This document shows positions 9,220 through 17,788 of a DNA stretch of 32,619 nt, in pieces. The stretch spans positions 1 to 32,619 of the forward strand of contig CAYXVU010000047.1 of the NCBI GenBank assembly GCA_964468725.1, written 5' to 3'. Below the pieces are notes generated by a model. The model saw only the letters and a list, made by a program, of their open reading frames with translations. It was not told where the DNA came from and ran no database searches. Numbering within the stretch: the first letter of the stretch is position 1; each line of letters begins with the position of its first letter. Made by a program: the position numbers and the translations under genes. The DNA comes from CAYXVU01 sp964468725 (lineage in GTDB: Bacteria; Acidobacteriota; Blastocatellia; UBA7656).

Positions 9220-9338
9220 GAACGCCTCATGGTTTTTGCCGGTATGCGAACGGGATTCTACCACGCAGCGCCAGACTTGCGCAGAAGCCGTTCGGTCAGC
9301 GGGCAACTGTAACATGATGTCTCTGCGGCGCAAGTTCG

Positions 9339-9368
9339 TTGACAGCGTTGTGTACGGTCTTCTAGCAT
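9339..9368 (+). promoter_or_regulatory. Likely sigma-70-type promoter of the MFS/hydrolase pair
   Basis: TTGACA (9339-9344), an 18-base spacer and TAGCAT (9363-9368, 4 of 6 to consensus). Transcription would start near 9375, giving a very short leader that just includes AGGG (9376-9379), 7 bases before the ATG. Confidence 0.5.
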
Positions 9369-9386
9369 CGAAATCAGGGTAAACGA

Positions 9387-10637
9387 ATGACTGCTTCGAA
9401 GGCTTCTCCCTCCCCACAGCGTGCGCCGTCGCAAGCCGTGCCGCGCGCAAGCACAGTGATGGCAATCCTGTTGCTCATCTTCTTTCTAGGCACTAGCGAC
9501 AATCAAATGATCTCGCCGCTGCTGCCCTTGATGGCTCGCGATTTCAACCTCGACGTTGGCGAAGTCGGCAGATGGATGGGGCCAGCCTATGCCATCGCCG
9601 CCGCGACTGCCGCGTTGTTGATCGGGCCGTTGTCTGACCGATTCGGCAGGCGAAAATTTCTTCTCTACGCATCGTCGTTGTTCGCCGTCTCGCTGGTCGC
9701 CGTCGCCTTCATCAACGATGCACATTGGCTGGCGGCGATTCGCCTCTTCACGGGATTAGCAGCCGGAACCTTTTCGACCTGTTCGATTGCTTACGTCGGC
9801 GACTATTTCCCTTACGAGCGGCGCGGCGTGGCGATGAGCGTCGTACAGGCGGGCTACTTTGCGGCGCTGGTCATCGGCGTGCCGGTTGCCAATATCGTTG
9901 CGCAGCAGCAGAGCTGGCGTTGGAGTTTTACCACTTTCGGCATCATCTCGATGCTGGCCTTCGTGTTGGTTGCGGCGCTCTTGCCAGATGATAGCCAGAC
10001 CATAGCCGAACACCAACGAGCGAATGAATCGGCTAAACGATTTGATAATCTCAGCCTCGCCTTTGCCAATTCCGAGCGCGTCGCGGCGATCTTTGCGGCG
10101 CTCTTCGTTTCGGCAGGCTTCGTCGGTTTCCTCTTTTATCTCGGCTCGTGGTTACGCAAAGACCTCAGTTTGAGTACGCGCGATGTGAATCTGTTTTTTA
10201 TTGTCGTCGGATTTGCCTCGTTGATCGGAGGGCTGGCGGCGGGGACGGTGGCTGACCGCGTCGGCAAGCGGTTGATCTCCATCATCAGCACGCTGTTGCT
10301 GGCGGCGATGTTGTTCGTCATTCCGAGGTTGGGGTGGGGTGCGCTGTTGTTTGCCAGCTTTTTATGCGCCAGTCTGGCTTTTGCCTTTCGGCAAGGGCCG
10401 CTGCAAGCATTGGCGACGGAGTTGGTTCCCGCACACGCGCGCGGCACTTTCGTTGCGGTGCGCAATACGGCTTCGCAACTCGGCATTGCGCTCTCTACTT
10501 GGATGAGCGGTTGGCTATTCGATCAAAGCGGCTATGGCGCAGTCGGCTTATTGGGCAGCGTGGTGACGCTCGCTGCGGCTGTCTGCATCTTCATCATGCG
10601 AGAGCCACAAAAGAGAGAGGTGGGCGTTGATGGCTGA
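9387..10637 (+). CDS. Major facilitator superfamily (MFS) transporter
   Basis: 416 residues with about twelve membrane segments. The motif A loop between helices 2 and 3 is GPLSDRFGRRK (80-90), with a weaker copy GTVADRVGKRL between helices 8 and 9. Asp38 in the first helix (LGTSDNQMISPLLP) is a plausible proton-coupling residue. The arrangement resembles drug/proton antiporters of the Bcr/AraJ type, which sit in the inner membrane and export small molecules; the substrate is unknown. The ATG at 9387 has AGGG seven bases upstream. The stop overlaps the start of the following hydrolase by 8 bases, so the two are almost surely translated from one mRNA. Divergent from the MBL-fold gene. Confidence 0.9.
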   Translation: MTASKASPSPQRAPSQAVPRASTVMAILLLIFFLGTSDNQMISPLLPLMARDFNLDVGEVGRWMGPAYAIAAATAALLIGPLSDRFGRRKFLLYASSLFAVSLVAVAFINDAHWLAAIRLFTGLAAGTFSTCSIAYVGDYFPYERRGVAMSVVQAGYFAALVIGVPVANIVAQQQSWRWSFTTFGIISMLAFVLVAALLPDDSQTIAEHQRANESAKRFDNLSLAFANSERVAAIFAALFVSAGFVGFLFYLGSWLRKDLSLSTRDVNLFFIVVGFASLIGGLAAGTVADRVGKRLISIISTLLLAAMLFVIPRLGWGALLFASFLCASLAFAFRQGPLQALATELVPAHARGTFVAVRNTASQLGIALSTWMSGWLFDQSGYGAVGLLGSVVTLAAAVCIFIMREPQKREVGVDG

Positions 10638-11595
10638 TAGGAAAGAAGTGAACGCAGAACCCGCTGCCAAGCCGCGTCGCCGGTGGTGGCGCATCCTCAA
10701 ACGCGTATTGCTGACGCTCGTCGTTATTCTCTTATTTCTGATCTTCGGCGTCTTTCCTTACTGGGTGGCAGGGGTGGCGACGGGCGCTTCGACACGCCCG
10801 CCGGACAGACGGCTGACGGAGACGCCTGCGACCTTTGGCGCAGAGTTCAAAGAGGTAGAGTTTCACACCGCAGACAATGTGAAGATCAGCGCCTGGTGGT
10901 TGCCGAGCCGCAGCAAGCAGACAACGATTATCTTCTCGCATGGCCTGTTTCGCTCGCGGCGCGAGTTATTAGAGCGCGCCATTGATCTATGGAAACTCGG
11001 CTACGGTGCGCTGCTGTATGATTCGCGCAATCATGGCGAGAGCGGCGCGGCGCGCGTAACGCTCGGTTATAACGAACGGCTCGACGCTAAAGCGGCGGTT
11101 GCTTTTCTGCGCGAGGAAGCGCGCACTTCGGATCGCATCGTTTTGTTCGGCATTTCGATGGGAGCAGCAGCCGCTTTGCTGGCAGCCGCCGAAACGCCCG
11201 AGGTCGCGGCGGCCATCTCTGACAGTGCGTTTCTCTCCTTCAAAGAGACGATAGACCATCACGTTCGCATGTTTTTGCGCTTACCGGCATTTCCGCTGAG
11301 CCACGAGATTCGCTTCTTCATCGAACAGCGTGGCGATTTCGACGGCGCACAGATTGATATGCTCGATGCCGTCAATCGCATCGGCGACCGACCCATTCTG
11401 TTTCTCAGCGGCGCTAACGATCAACGCATGCCGCCCGACATTGCGCGCCAGCTCTATGCTGCGGCGGCCAGCGCCAAACGCGACCTGCTCATCATTGATG
11501 GCGACGCGACGCGCACGCACGGCCATGCCTATCAGGCCGCACCGCAGGCTTACATCAACAAGATTGACAGCTTTCTCACCGCCGCGCGCGACTGA
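10630..11595 (+). CDS. Membrane-anchored alpha/beta hydrolase
   Basis: 321 residues. A basic N-terminus (KPRRRWWRILKR) and a single hydrophobic helix (about 24-50) anchor it in the inner membrane. The remainder is an alpha/beta-hydrolase fold: oxyanion segment FSHGLFRSR (102-110), YDSRNHGESG (130-139), nucleophile Ser176 in GISMG, Asp264 in LSGANDQRMPP and a His in THGHAY (297 or 299). It resembles the FrsA/YqkD-like serine hydrolases of unknown substrate. ATG 10630 is chosen; a TTG directly before it (10627) is 6 bases from the GAGAGG ribosome site and is also possible. The 8-base overlap with the transporter suggests linked function, for example hydrolysis of a transported ester or peptide, but this is inference. 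Confidence 0.88.
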   Translation: MADRKEVNAEPAAKPRRRWWRILKRVLLTLVVILLFLIFGVFPYWVAGVATGASTRPPDRRLTETPATFGAEFKEVEFHTADNVKISAWWLPSRSKQTTIIFSHGLFRSRRELLERAIDLWKLGYGALLYDSRNHGESGAARVTLGYNERLDAKAAVAFLREEARTSDRIVLFGISMGAAAALLAAAETPEVAAAISDSAFLSFKETIDHHVRMFLRLPAFPLSHEIRFFIEQRGDFDGAQIDMLDAVNRIGDRPILFLSGANDQRMPPDIARQLYAAAASAKRDLLIIDGDATRTHGHAYQAAPQAYINKIDSFLTAARD

Positions 11596-11633
11596 GCGCG
11601 ACGCACCTTTGCGGCAATCGCAGGGCTACCTGT

Positions 11634-12455
11634 TTATTCGCCCCTGCTGGCTTTCGGGCACAGGCTGTCGCGCATATCACGGTCGTTGATGACATAGGTC
11701 TTTGCGCGCGCTTTATCCCAGATCAACGCGCTGCCTTGATAGGTGCAAAGGTTGTACTCGATATAGACATAGAGATTCGGTTTTTTCGGATCGCCGCCGA
11801 TATGAATCGCTTTCCGTTTGCACCCGTTTGGTGTCTCATCAACAGCGCCCTGAAAAAATTCGTCTTTCCCGTAATCCTGAAAACGAAATGACTCTTCGTT
11901 CACGCCCAACACGTAATGGGGGATGCGCTCGTCTTGCAGACAAAAAAATTCGAAGCGTGTATTGATGGTGGGCGTAGACTCCACGGGTTTCACGCGCTCA
12001 TCCGTATCATTATTCGTGGTGTCGCTGTCGCGCAGAGCGAAACTTTCGCCGCTGGCAAAGACTTCGCCAATGACGCTTGCCGTGCGTTCGCATAGATCAT
12101 AGATGATGTGTAGATTGCGATCCGGGCGCTTCGCTTTTGCGCCGCTGTCTTGCCATTCGATGGTGCAATCGCCCACCGTCAGTTTGCCGCGCCCCGCGAG
12201 AAATCTGCGCTTGGCGCGATTGACGAGCAAGTAATCGCCGGTCACGACATTGACAAACGCGCTCTCCCCGGTTGTGTCGTCTTGAATGTGCAGGCTGAAA
12301 TCGCTGGCCGCAGCGTTGCGGTCAGCCAGCAAGCAAGGTAAGAGCAAGGCCAGCGCCAAAAGCGTAATTGCGAGGCTGCGAGCGCCGCACCACTTTGTTC
12401 TCCGCCCCGGCAAGAGATCCGGTTGACTTATCCGAGTTCTGGTTATCCTGTTCAT
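11634..12455 (-). CDS. Secreted Cys-rich protein of two related beta-rich halves, function unknown
   Basis: 273 residues. After a signal peptide (hydrophobic 27-44, ADRNAAAS) the mature protein has six Cys. The two halves share a pattern: GDC (half 1) and NGC (half 2), then a K/P linker, then NLHIIYDLCE and NLYVYIEYNLCT, each followed by a short apolar strand (ASVIG, SALIW). Half 1 opens with IQDDTTGESAFVNVVTGDY, a beta-strand type I associate with acidobacterial secreted proteins, though I cannot name a family. One disulfide per half plus one more is plausible. The start is well fixed: AGGAGG (minus strand 12468-12463) lies 7 bases before the ATG. It follows the LamG gene on the same strand after 150 bases and is convergent with the hydrolase gene. 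Confidence 0.75.
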   Translation of the reverse strand: MNRITRTRISQPDLLPGRRTKWCGARSLAITLLALALLLPCLLADRNAAASDFSLHIQDDTTGESAFVNVVTGDYLLVNRAKRRFLAGRGKLTVGDCTIEWQDSGAKAKRPDRNLHIIYDLCERTASVIGEVFASGESFALRDSDTTNNDTDERVKPVESTPTINTRFEFFCLQDERIPHYVLGVNEESFRFQDYGKDEFFQGAVDETPNGCKRKAIHIGGDPKKPNLYVYIEYNLCTYQGSALIWDKARAKTYVINDRDMRDSLCPKASRGE

Positions 12456-12605
12456 CTTTCATCCTCCTATAATCGGCTGGCTGACTGGTTTGGGCAGCCG
12501 TCGCCAGTTCGTTGTCAATCAGTCATGCATGCGAAACCGCGCAGCCGTTTGGCTCATCTTCAGAAAGAGATTCTCGCTTGTCGTCCGGCTGCCTGCGCAT
12601 TAGGG

Positions 12606-14708
12606 TTAAGGGCTGACGGGTGACGCGGCGCAGGCATTGCCATACACCGTCTTCAAGCCGTCGAACGCGGCGATGGCGCGCTGATGAAAGTCTCTTCGCA
12701 TTACGACTGCGTTGCTTCCGTGTGGCGTGCCGGTCGGAACTCCGTACAGACCTAACCCTGACCTGATACTGCCGTCCCAATCGCCGGTGAATGCCCACCA
12801 GTTGGTCATCTGCGTATTCAGATAGGGAATGGGGTTATCTCTACCCGGCATGTTTTGCATCCAGTAGATGTACCAATGGGGTTGTGTAACCTCGTCGGGT
12901 CGGGTTCCGGCTGGCCAGCGATAGTCTTGATTGCGCCAAGTCGCCGCGCTAACAAGGGTGCGATGGCCTAACCCTTCCGGCGTCCAACTCTCGATGTCGC
13001 TCGGCTTAAGAGTCGGATTTGCATAATCATAATGGTCTGTCGTGTTGGGCGGCATATGAGTCCACCCGCACCGCCCGGTAATGAAATTAAAATCATCGTC
13101 TCTGCCGACAAATTTTTTCCAGAAGAGATCGTAATTGCCGTCCTGTTGGAAATTGACATAAGAAAGCAGGGCTTCGAGTTGATGTCCGTGATTGTGAACG
13201 TCTTCATTCGACCCGCGAGTGAAGTTGTAGTTGTAAAGCGTATAGCTGCGATCATACACCGGCATGTCATCCGTAATACGATAGCTGTTGGAGACATCTC
13301 CGGTCAGCGGCGAAGACATATTCGATTCGGTTGGCGCAAGCACGCCATTGTGATGCGTCCATAGCCAGAACTCCTTCACACCAAGAGTCGTGACGAAATG
13401 CTTCGCGCCGATACGATTGAGGATCAGGTTGTAGTCGGTGAAATAGACACCCGGTGTGATGGTCGGAAAACCCGGCGGGGCGCTCTCATAAATCGTCAGG
13501 CTGGCGACTACGCGATAGCCAATCGCCGGTTGTGCCGAGGGGTCCCGGTAACCGTGAAAGCGGCTGCCTTCTTCCAAAATAAATTTGGTGCGAATGGCGT
13601 CTTCGGTAACCTTTGCGTTGAGCGACTCCAACGTGCCGACATAATTGCTCTCTTGGCTGTCTACCATCACGCCATCGCGGGTGGGCAGATACTTAATCAT
13701 CACGACCGGGATGGTATAGAGGCAGCCGGATGCCGGTTGCTGTAAAAAGTCTGGCGGCGTTTCGAAATCCGGCTCTCTAGCAGGGGCGCGAACCTGTGCG
13801 GTAAAGTGCGTGCTGACTGAGTTGCTGAAGACTCTGATGGTCGCGCTGCCAGGAGCGATGGCCAGCAGGCGACCCTCCCGAATGGCGACGGCCTCTGGGT
13901 CGTAACTGACGGCGTTTAGGGCGGCGAGTGGTAGCTTGACGACGCCGATTTGCGTTTCGGCCAACAGAGTAGTGGTGATATTCCAATCCCGAAACATCTC
14001 GATCAGATCGGTTTGCGGCATCAAACTCGCCACTTGCAAGACGGATGAAAAGCTCATGGCAATCTCTTGCGCTGATCGCTCGCGCTGATAGACTCGCAGA
14101 TGGTCAAGCATGGCCTGAGCCGGGTAGTTCTCCGCCCAATGCCCAATCGAGAGGGTCGGCGGAAGTTGAGCGTACAAAGAAGGAATCGTGGTATTGCGAT
14201 AGCGGGCAACGAAACCATCAACATAGAGCAGCACCTTTCCCGGTAACTGCCAAGTAATGGCCAAGTGATGCCACTCTTCGGCTCGCCAGTGTTGGGCAAA
14301 GAAATAGGCGATGGAGAACCATCGCTGCTTATCGTAACGCAGATAGCAGTTGATAAAATTTCCCTCGTCTTTGTAAAAAAGGATATTGCTGTCGAGCGCA
14401 AAAAAGACGTGATCCAGATTGTCGTCGCTATTCCACTGCGGTTTGATCCAAAATTCTATCGTGCCCTGTGTCAGGCTGATCTTATCGGCGCTGCGGTAAT
14501 CGAGTCGTGATGACTGGTTCAAACTCGCGCCTTGCTGAGCGATGCCCTCATCAAACTTCACCTCTACGGCGCGCACAGGAGGCTCGCCCTCCGTACTGTG
14601 CAAATCACCATTGAAGTTGAGTAGGAAAGGGGAAGGCTCGGTCTGTGCAAAGCTGGCTGAAGTCAGGCAGAAGAGGGTCGCGCAAACCCAAAAGAGATGT
14701 TTTTTCAT
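12606..14708 (-). CDS. Secreted LamG-domain protein with unrecognised His-rich C-terminal domain
   Basis: 700 residues with a signal peptide (1-21, ending SFAQ). Residues about 25-225 form a LamG/concanavalin-A-like jelly roll (GTIEFWIKPQWN, EEWHHLAITWQLPGKVLLYVDG, LDHLRVYQRERSAQEI), usually a carbohydrate- or protein-binding module. Residues about 240-310 are a bacterial Ig-like strand region. The last 380 residues are a separate domain I cannot name, with THHNG (451-455), VHNHGHQLE (504-512), CGWTHMPPN (547-555), DHYDY (558-562) and NWWAFTGDWD (636-645). The clustered His/Asp/Glu could bind metal, but no known fold is implied. GGAG 7 bases before the ATG supports the start. A possible -35 TTGACC (minus strand 14751-14746) lies upstream, with only a poor -10. 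It is downstream of the kinase gene and upstream of the Cys-rich gene, all on the minus strand. Confidence 0.82.
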   Translation of the reverse strand: MKKHLFWVCATLFCLTSASFAQTEPSPFLLNFNGDLHSTEGEPPVRAVEVKFDEGIAQQGASLNQSSRLDYRSADKISLTQGTIEFWIKPQWNSDDNLDHVFFALDSNILFYKDEGNFINCYLRYDKQRWFSIAYFFAQHWRAEEWHHLAITWQLPGKVLLYVDGFVARYRNTTIPSLYAQLPPTLSIGHWAENYPAQAMLDHLRVYQRERSAQEIAMSFSSVLQVASLMPQTDLIEMFRDWNITTTLLAETQIGVVKLPLAALNAVSYDPEAVAIREGRLLAIAPGSATIRVFSNSVSTHFTAQVRAPAREPDFETPPDFLQQPASGCLYTIPVVMIKYLPTRDGVMVDSQESNYVGTLESLNAKVTEDAIRTKFILEEGSRFHGYRDPSAQPAIGYRVVASLTIYESAPPGFPTITPGVYFTDYNLILNRIGAKHFVTTLGVKEFWLWTHHNGVLAPTESNMSSPLTGDVSNSYRITDDMPVYDRSYTLYNYNFTRGSNEDVHNHGHQLEALLSYVNFQQDGNYDLFWKKFVGRDDDFNFITGRCGWTHMPPNTTDHYDYANPTLKPSDIESWTPEGLGHRTLVSAATWRNQDYRWPAGTRPDEVTQPHWYIYWMQNMPGRDNPIPYLNTQMTNWWAFTGDWDGSIRSGLGLYGVPTGTPHGSNAVVMRRDFHQRAIAAFDGLKTVYGNACAASPVSP

Positions 14709-14800
14709 ATTCGGTCTCCGAAGCTACAAAAACGGATTAAGAATCGGTCAACCGAACATGCGAAAAGGAGAAGAAAAAAAGCTCAGGTGGGAAAAATTGT

Positions 14801-14817
14801 TTGCCGAAGATCGGCGA
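14801..14817 (-). terminator. Weak candidate terminator after the kinase gene
   Basis: On the minus strand, GCCGA-TCT-TCGGC (14815-14803) lies about 33 bases after the kinase stop and is followed by AAACAATTTTT. The stem is short and the T-run distant, so this is weak. Confidence 0.25.
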
Positions 14818-14848
14818 AGTCGAGCACGGCTGGCAGCGCGAGATTGCC

Positions 14849-17788
14849 CTACCGATAGGCAGCCGCTTTATCGGGTCTCTTCCAGGCTGTATAGAGGCGA
14901 TAGAGCCGCTTTCGGGCTTGTTCGATGGAGCGGTCGCCCGCCGGGCGTTTTGCTTGCAAAGCGTCATGACTCCTGAGCAGCAACGGTTCGGCTTCGGCGA
15001 ACCGTTGCAAAGCGGCCAGACAGCCACCCAACACGCTCTCCGCTTCGTTAACCTGCCAGTTGGAGGCAGGTAAATTTTTGCGCCGAATCTCCAATCCTTC
15101 GCGGATGAGCGGTTCGGCCTCTATCGGATTGCCTTGCTCACTCATCATGCGCCCGACACTGAGCAGCGACAAAGCGATGTCGGCGTGAGTTGCCGGGAGC
15201 AATCGCCGCCGCTTTTCGAGCGCCTGCCGAGCGAGCCTTTGCGCCTCTTCATACTCGCCCTTTTCATAGAGCGCGAGCGCAAGATTGCTTAAGCCGCGCG
15301 CCACTTCAAGGGTCTCTTCGCCAGTGGCATGCCGATAAACCGCCAACGATTCGCGCAGCGTCTCGACGGCAGCGGCGTACTCCTTTTTTCTATTGAACAA
15401 CAAGCCGAGGTTGTTCAAGTCAATGGCGACGGAGAGATGCTGATCGCCCAGTTGCTTGCGATGAATGGCCAAGGCTTGCCGGTAGAGCTTTTCAGCTTCG
15501 TCATACTCTTGACGCTCATAGAACAGCAAGCCCAAGTTGTTCAAGCTCAGAGCCACATCAATACTCTCGTCACCGAAATGTTTGCGACGCAGCGCCAGCG
15601 ATTCGCGGTGTAAGCGTTCGGCTTCATCTTTGCGGTCAGTACTCGTGAGCAGCACGCCCAAGTTATTCATCAGCGTGGCAACGGTCGGATGCTCTGCGCC
15701 GAGCGATTTGCGTGCGATGGCGAGCGCGTCGTCGTAGAGTTGTTCAGCCGCCGCCAAATCTCCTTTGCGACGATACAACCCCGCCAAATTGTTTAGGCTG
15801 ACGCCGACATCCGGGTGGTCTTCGCCGAACAATTTGCGCCGCATGGCCAAGGCTTCTTGAAACAACGCTTCGGCTTCGTCGTATTGGCCGGTGTTGTCCA
15901 ACAGCATCGCCAGATTGTTGAGCGTACTGGCCAAATCTTCATGCTCATTGCCTTTGACCTTACGATGCATGGCAATGGCTTGGCGATAGAGCGGCTCGGC
16001 GGCTTGGCGTTCGCCTCTGAGCGCCAAGACATAGGCCAGATTATTGAGGCTGCGCGCTACTTCGAAATGTTCGTCGCCGAGCACGCGGCGACGAATGTCG
16101 AGCACCCGCCGGTCTAAGGATTCCGCCTGCTGGTAATCGGATTTTGCGCTGTACACCATCGCCAGATAACTCAAGCTCTCTGCGTATTCGGCGCTCGTTT
16201 CGCCATAGAGGTCGCGCCGAATGGCGAGACTCTTTTCATAGAGCGGTTGGGCTGCGTCATACAGACCGAGCTTCGCATAGACCTGCCCGATGGTATGCAT
16301 CAAAGTCGCTTGCACGGCGGGTTGATCTGCCAATTCGCGTTCGATGCGAGTTGCACCTTTGTCGAGAATTTCGCGCGCCGTAATCGTGTTGCCACGCGCT
16401 TGGCCGGGGTCGGAGACGTTGAACAACTCGATTAAGAATTGCGAGACCTGCTGCGCTTTGGCGCTTTCGCGTTGCGCCCGTATGGATTGGCCGATGATGA
16501 GAATGGCCGCCGTTACTGTCAGTACAAAGAAGGCAACGGCGACGGCGACAGCAATTTTGTTGCGCCGGATAAATTTCGAAGTGCGATAGGCGAAGGTGTC
16601 GGGTCGCGCGATAACCGGCAAGCCTTCCAAGTGGCGGCGCAGGTCTTCGGAAAGTTGTTCCACCGACGAATAGCGACGTTCCGGCTCTTTGCGTATGGCC
16701 ATCAACACGATGTTATCCAGATCGCCCGCCAACTTTTTGCGTAACTTTTCGGGTTGCCCCTCGCGGGTTTCGCTCACCCGTTCCGGCGTCAGCGTCGTCG
16801 GTGGAGCGCCATCGGGCTTCTCTTCTTCAACGATACGCTTGATGGCAGCGCTCGGTTTTTCGGGAGGCTCTTGACAAATGACGCGCTCAATCTCTTCCTG
16901 CCGATAGTCGGTGAAGCGATACGGGCGATGCCCGGTGAGCAGTTCATACAGCATGACGCCAAGCGAATAGATATCGCTGGCAGTGGTGATCTTGCGCCCG
17001 CGCACCTGTTCGGGGCTAGCATAATCAGGGGTCATCAGCCTGGTTGACAGGGCAGTAGTCAACAGGGTTTGCGCATAGAGTTCCGGGTTGAGAAGTTTGG
17101 CAATGCCGAAATCGAGCAGTTTCGGTTCGCCCTCGGCGGTGACCAAGATATTGCCAGGTTTGAGATCACGATGAACGATTAAATTTTGATGGGCGTATTG
17201 AATGGCCGAACAGACTTTGCGAAACAGGTGAAGGCGTTGGCGAATCGAAAATCGGTTTTCGTCACAGTAGCGATCAATGGGCGTGCCTTCGATGTACTCC
17301 ATCACGAAATAGGGCAGCCCCTCGGCGCTTGTGCCGCCGTCAAGCAAACGGGCGATGTTGGGATGATCGAGGCTAGCGAGAATCTGGCGTTCATGGCGAA
17401 AGCGATGAAGAACTTCGTCGCTGTTCAGGCCGCGTTTGACCAGTTTGATAGCGACGCGCTTTTTGTATTCGTCGTCGTCACGCAGGGCTAAAAAGACTAC
17501 GCCCATGCCGCCGCGCCCAATTTCGCCCATCAGTTTGTAGGGGCCGAGGCGTTGCCCGACTAGCATCTGAGGTTCGGGATCATCCAGTTGTATGGCATCA
17601 TCAAGAAGCGGCGTGTTTTCTAAAAAATCTCCGGCCTCTTCATAAGACGAGATGAAGGACTGCACCTCTTCCTTGAGTGCCCCATCATCGGCACAGACAG
17701 CCTTGACATAGGCAGCGCGCTCGTCAGGAGCCAACTCCAGCGCGGCCTCCAAAATGCTGCGAACCTGTTGCCACCGTTCTGCCTTCAT
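14849..17788 (-). CDS. Transmembrane Ser/Thr protein kinase with C-terminal TPR array
   Basis: 979 residues from the ATG at 17788. Residues 1-75 are a helical leader. The kinase domain (about 80-390) is complete: Gly-loop GRGGMG (91-96), Lys115 in VAIK, HRDLKPGN with Asp208, DFG (226-228), SPE (258-260) and SDIYSLG. It is therefore expected to be active, in the PknB-like Hanks-type family. One membrane helix (about 411-433) follows, then about eleven kinesin-light-chain-type TPRs of 42 residues each (pattern A-x-x-L-Y-x-x-A-L-A-I-x-x-K...HP-x-V-A-x-x-L-N-N-L) outside the membrane. The kinase would phosphorylate cytoplasmic targets while the periplasmic TPRs sense a partner. An open frame extends 19 codons further upstream, but this start overlaps the sigma-factor stop as ATGA, the usual sign of translational coupling. 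Its substrate is unknown; the coupled sigma factor is the obvious candidate. Confidence 0.93.
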   Translation of the reverse strand: MKAERWQQVRSILEAALELAPDERAAYVKAVCADDGALKEEVQSFISSYEEAGDFLENTPLLDDAIQLDDPEPQMLVGQRLGPYKLMGEIGRGGMGVVFLALRDDDEYKKRVAIKLVKRGLNSDEVLHRFRHERQILASLDHPNIARLLDGGTSAEGLPYFVMEYIEGTPIDRYCDENRFSIRQRLHLFRKVCSAIQYAHQNLIVHRDLKPGNILVTAEGEPKLLDFGIAKLLNPELYAQTLLTTALSTRLMTPDYASPEQVRGRKITTASDIYSLGVMLYELLTGHRPYRFTDYRQEEIERVICQEPPEKPSAAIKRIVEEEKPDGAPPTTLTPERVSETREGQPEKLRKKLAGDLDNIVLMAIRKEPERRYSSVEQLSEDLRRHLEGLPVIARPDTFAYRTSKFIRRNKIAVAVAVAFFVLTVTAAILIIGQSIRAQRESAKAQQVSQFLIELFNVSDPGQARGNTITAREILDKGATRIERELADQPAVQATLMHTIGQVYAKLGLYDAAQPLYEKSLAIRRDLYGETSAEYAESLSYLAMVYSAKSDYQQAESLDRRVLDIRRRVLGDEHFEVARSLNNLAYVLALRGERQAAEPLYRQAIAMHRKVKGNEHEDLASTLNNLAMLLDNTGQYDEAEALFQEALAMRRKLFGEDHPDVGVSLNNLAGLYRRKGDLAAAEQLYDDALAIARKSLGAEHPTVATLMNNLGVLLTSTDRKDEAERLHRESLALRRKHFGDESIDVALSLNNLGLLFYERQEYDEAEKLYRQALAIHRKQLGDQHLSVAIDLNNLGLLFNRKKEYAAAVETLRESLAVYRHATGEETLEVARGLSNLALALYEKGEYEEAQRLARQALEKRRRLLPATHADIALSLLSVGRMMSEQGNPIEAEPLIREGLEIRRKNLPASNWQVNEAESVLGGCLAALQRFAEAEPLLLRSHDALQAKRPAGDRSIEQARKRLYRLYTAWKRPDKAAAYR

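Noticed and set aside
8422..9312. 296-codon plus-strand open frame opposite the MBL-fold gene
   Set aside because: The minus strand carries the intact HxHxDH enzyme; the plus frame shows no motif.
14827..14845. TGGCAG...TTGC as a sigma-54 promoter near the end of the kinase gene
   Set aside because: The spacing between the GG and GC elements is two bases too long and the site does not face a gene start.
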